Assembly: GCF_018642165.1 (NCBI RefSeq)
Contig: NZ_JAHHZM010000005.1
Coordinates: 62,001 to 126,000 of the forward strand
Direction of reading: 5' to 3'
Origin: Echinicola shivajiensis
GTDB lineage: Bacteria; Bacteroidota; Bacteroidia; Cytophagales; Cyclobacteriaceae
Length of the DNA: 64,000 bases
A program made the translations under genes and the position numbers. Positions 62,573-64,000 of this stretch are shown here, piece by piece; the stretch's first letter is position 1; the number at the start of each line of letters is the position of its first letter. The notes under the pieces were generated by a model, which was not told the origin of the DNA, did no database searches, and was given only the letters and a program-made list of their open reading frames with translations.

Positions 62573-62640
62573 GAAAAGAAAAAGGATCAGGGGCAAGCTG
62601 AATGCTTCCTTTCGTCAGCGCCCTTGACTTCTTTTTCTTT
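62573..62640 (+). other. Long imperfect hairpin after the ABC operon
   Basis: GAAAAGAAAAAGGATCAGGGGC pairs imperfectly with the downstream segment reading CGCCCTTGACTTCTTTTTCTTT, with a central loop around 62600-62612. T-rich on the + strand, so possibly a terminator for the ABC operon 160 bp upstream, or a repeat element. Confidence 0.4.
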
Positions 62641-63581
62641 CCATTTTTAAATGGGATCCAAGAGGAGTGAATGTGGTGGTTTGGTCAATTTTTTATACTA
62701 ACTCAGAAATAAGGGATTAGTTAATTTGCGTTCTTATTTCCAAAAAGGTTGTTATTTCGATTTTTCAGGGCATATGTTATAATTCCTGCATCTTGTAAAA
62801 AATGGTGTCCAATTGTTGGGAAAGTATTTTAAGCAGTTATTTATAGCGGTCTTAGGTGGTATACAAAAAACCAGGTATAAATCTAGGCAAGGGGATAGTA
62901 ATTGTCTTCTTATTTAGTTAATTAAAGGAAAGGGGGATTAGTCCTAATGAAGCTTTTTGAGATGATTTTTTTATTTGTTTTACCATATTTTAATCATTGA
63001 GTTTTTATTTTGAAGAAATTTAAGTGGCTCGGATTTTTAAAGTGGGATTGAAGTGGATTTTTGTAACTTTTCTCTTTTTTAAATTAGCTTGACTTGTACC
63101 AAAATATACAAATTTCACTTAATTCTGACATATTTTTTTTCTGCTCTAATGAAATTTAATATTCATAATGGCAATCAAATTTCTTTTCAAGCTAGGGCTC
63201 CACAATTACGCTGAAAAATGAGGAATCACCATTTTATAAAATATTCATCACAAAATGTAAAAAAAACATCAACCTAATTTGGATATATACAAAGATATTA
63301 CTGATTGTATTTTCCTGTTAAAGATTTTGTAAACTAAAGCATTTTTTATGTTTTTTTTTATTTAAGTTGTTGTTTTTCATGTTTTTGTGTCTTTTTCTTC
63401 TGAGTTGTTTTTCCAAGTAAACCATTTTAAGGATTGGTGTTTACATAATTATAGACCTTTTGGACATTCCTGCTAACGGAAAAGTGAGAGGTGAAGTAAT
63501 TTTAATTTCACACAGTTAGAAATACTAAATCAAGCCCTTAATTCAGCGTAGAGTGTTATCAAAAATTATCTACAATGAATT

Positions 63582-63603
63582 TTGGTCATTTTATTATGAC
63601 CAA
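63582..63603. promoter_or_regulatory. Perfect dyad TTGGTCAT - 6 nt - ATGACCAA upstream of SusC
   Basis: 8-bp perfect inverted repeat with spacer TTTATT, ending 49 bp before the SusC start at 63653. Size and spacing suit an operator for a dimeric regulator; as RNA it would be a small leader hairpin without a T-tract. Confidence 0.45.
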
Positions 63604-63652
63604 GCGGATGAATGCAACCGAATAACCATTTTAACATCAATAAATCCAAAAT

Positions 63653-64000
63653 ATGAAACCAAAAATTACACATTGGCTTTTAGCTAGAAAAAAATACTGG
63701 TTATTGGGAATAATAATTCTCATAGCATCGCAAGGTATTGCTCAAAATATTACGGTGAGCGGTCTTGTTGTCGACAAGTCGGGAGAAAGTCTACCAGGAG
63801 TTAATATTATTATTAAGGGGAGTACTAAAGGAACGATCACTGATCTGGATGGTAAATTTAGTATTGATGCTTCCAGTGAAGCTATACTGGTATTTTCCTT
63901 TTTGGGTTTTACTCCAAAGGAAGTGAAGGTAGGCAATCAGGATTTCCTAAATATTACCTTGGAAGAGGACCTTTCTGATCTGGATGAAGTGGTAGTGGTA
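63653..64000 (+). CDS. SusC-family TonB-dependent transporter, N-terminus only
   Basis: 116 codons to the right edge. Signal peptide (KKYWLLGIIILIASQGIAQN), then the carboxypeptidase-regulatory-like domain (VSGLVVDKSGESLPGVNIIIKG, TDLDGKFSIDA, VFSFLGFTPKEVKVG) and the DLDEVVVV segment just before the plug. It probably begins a further SusC/SusD locus; its sequence is clearly different from both xus SusC proteins. The substrate cannot be told. Confidence 0.9.
   Translation, partial: MKPKITHWLLARKKYWLLGIIILIASQGIAQNITVSGLVVDKSGESLPGVNIIIKGSTKGTITDLDGKFSIDASSEAILVFSFLGFTPKEVKVGNQDFLNITLEEDLSDLDEVVVV

Larger units (their letters stand above)
62414..63652. other. 1.24-kb AT-rich spacer
   Basis: No ORF of note. 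It holds a long imperfect hairpin near 62.6 kb and a strong palindrome 50 bp before the next SusC, both listed separately. Otherwise nothing recognised. Confidence 0.5.

Overview
The window is a carbohydrate-degradation stretch of a Bacteroidota chromosome, probably Cytophagales and of the Cyclobacteriaceae type (an inference from protein style; no rRNA or other marker is present). The Bacteroidota assignment rests on tandem SusC/SusD pairs, on lipoprotein signals with acidic residues just after the cysteine, and on AT-rich spacers without strong Shine-Dalgarno sites. No tRNA, rRNA, CRISPR array or intact insertion sequence was seen.

Layout. Positions 1-10.4 kb are an enzyme-rich flank: a GH127 beta-L-arabinofuranosidase cut by the left edge (-), an MBL-fold hydrolase (-), an intact GH2 (+) and a broken GH2 (-). 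A 2-kb AT-rich spacer follows, with a strongly structured segment near 11.7 kb. From 12.4 to 58.8 kb lies one large polysaccharide utilisation locus (PUL) for decorated xylan, almost entirely on the + strand. It opens with the conserved xus core: SusC, SusD, SusC, SusD, a DUF1735-type surface lipoprotein, and a GH10 xylanase whose catalytic domain is split by inserted carbohydrate-binding modules. Downstream come GH5, GH10, GH43, GH43-CBM6, GH95, CE15, GH43, CE6, CE1-CBM48-CE1, GH97, GH43-CBM6, GH43, an alpha/beta-hydrolase and a frame-broken GH3. After a convergent regulator-like gene on the - strand, a second + strand block holds GH10, GH43, GH115 and a CE20-type esterase. Then comes an unrelated-looking NEW3-protein/ABC-ATPase/ABC-permease operon, and the start of another SusC at the right edge.

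How it fits together. Surface lipoproteins (XusB, XusD, XusE, Xyn10C, GH5) bind and cut xylan, and the two SusC channels import oligosaccharides. Periplasmic enzymes then strip side chains: arabinose by GH43s, methylglucuronate by GH115, glucuronoyl esters by CE15, ferulate by tandem CE1, acetate by CE6 and CE20, and galactose-type caps by GH95 and GH97. GH10, GH43 and (if functional) GH3 finish the backbone. The set predicts a heavily substituted glucuronoarabinoxylan as substrate.

Most unusual. No hybrid two-component regulator, SusR or ECF sigma/anti-sigma pair is seen in the window. The only regulator-like gene (48913-50817) is a chimera: a 7TMR-DISM membrane sensor, a long coiled coil and the zinc-ribbon/helical N-terminal domain of an IS1595-type transposase without its nuclease. 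It looks like a membrane-tethered transcription factor built from a domesticated transposase. The GH2 at 7146-10377 carries two separate lesions (an A9 homopolymer frameshift and an in-frame TGA), and the GH3 carries a small out-of-frame deletion.
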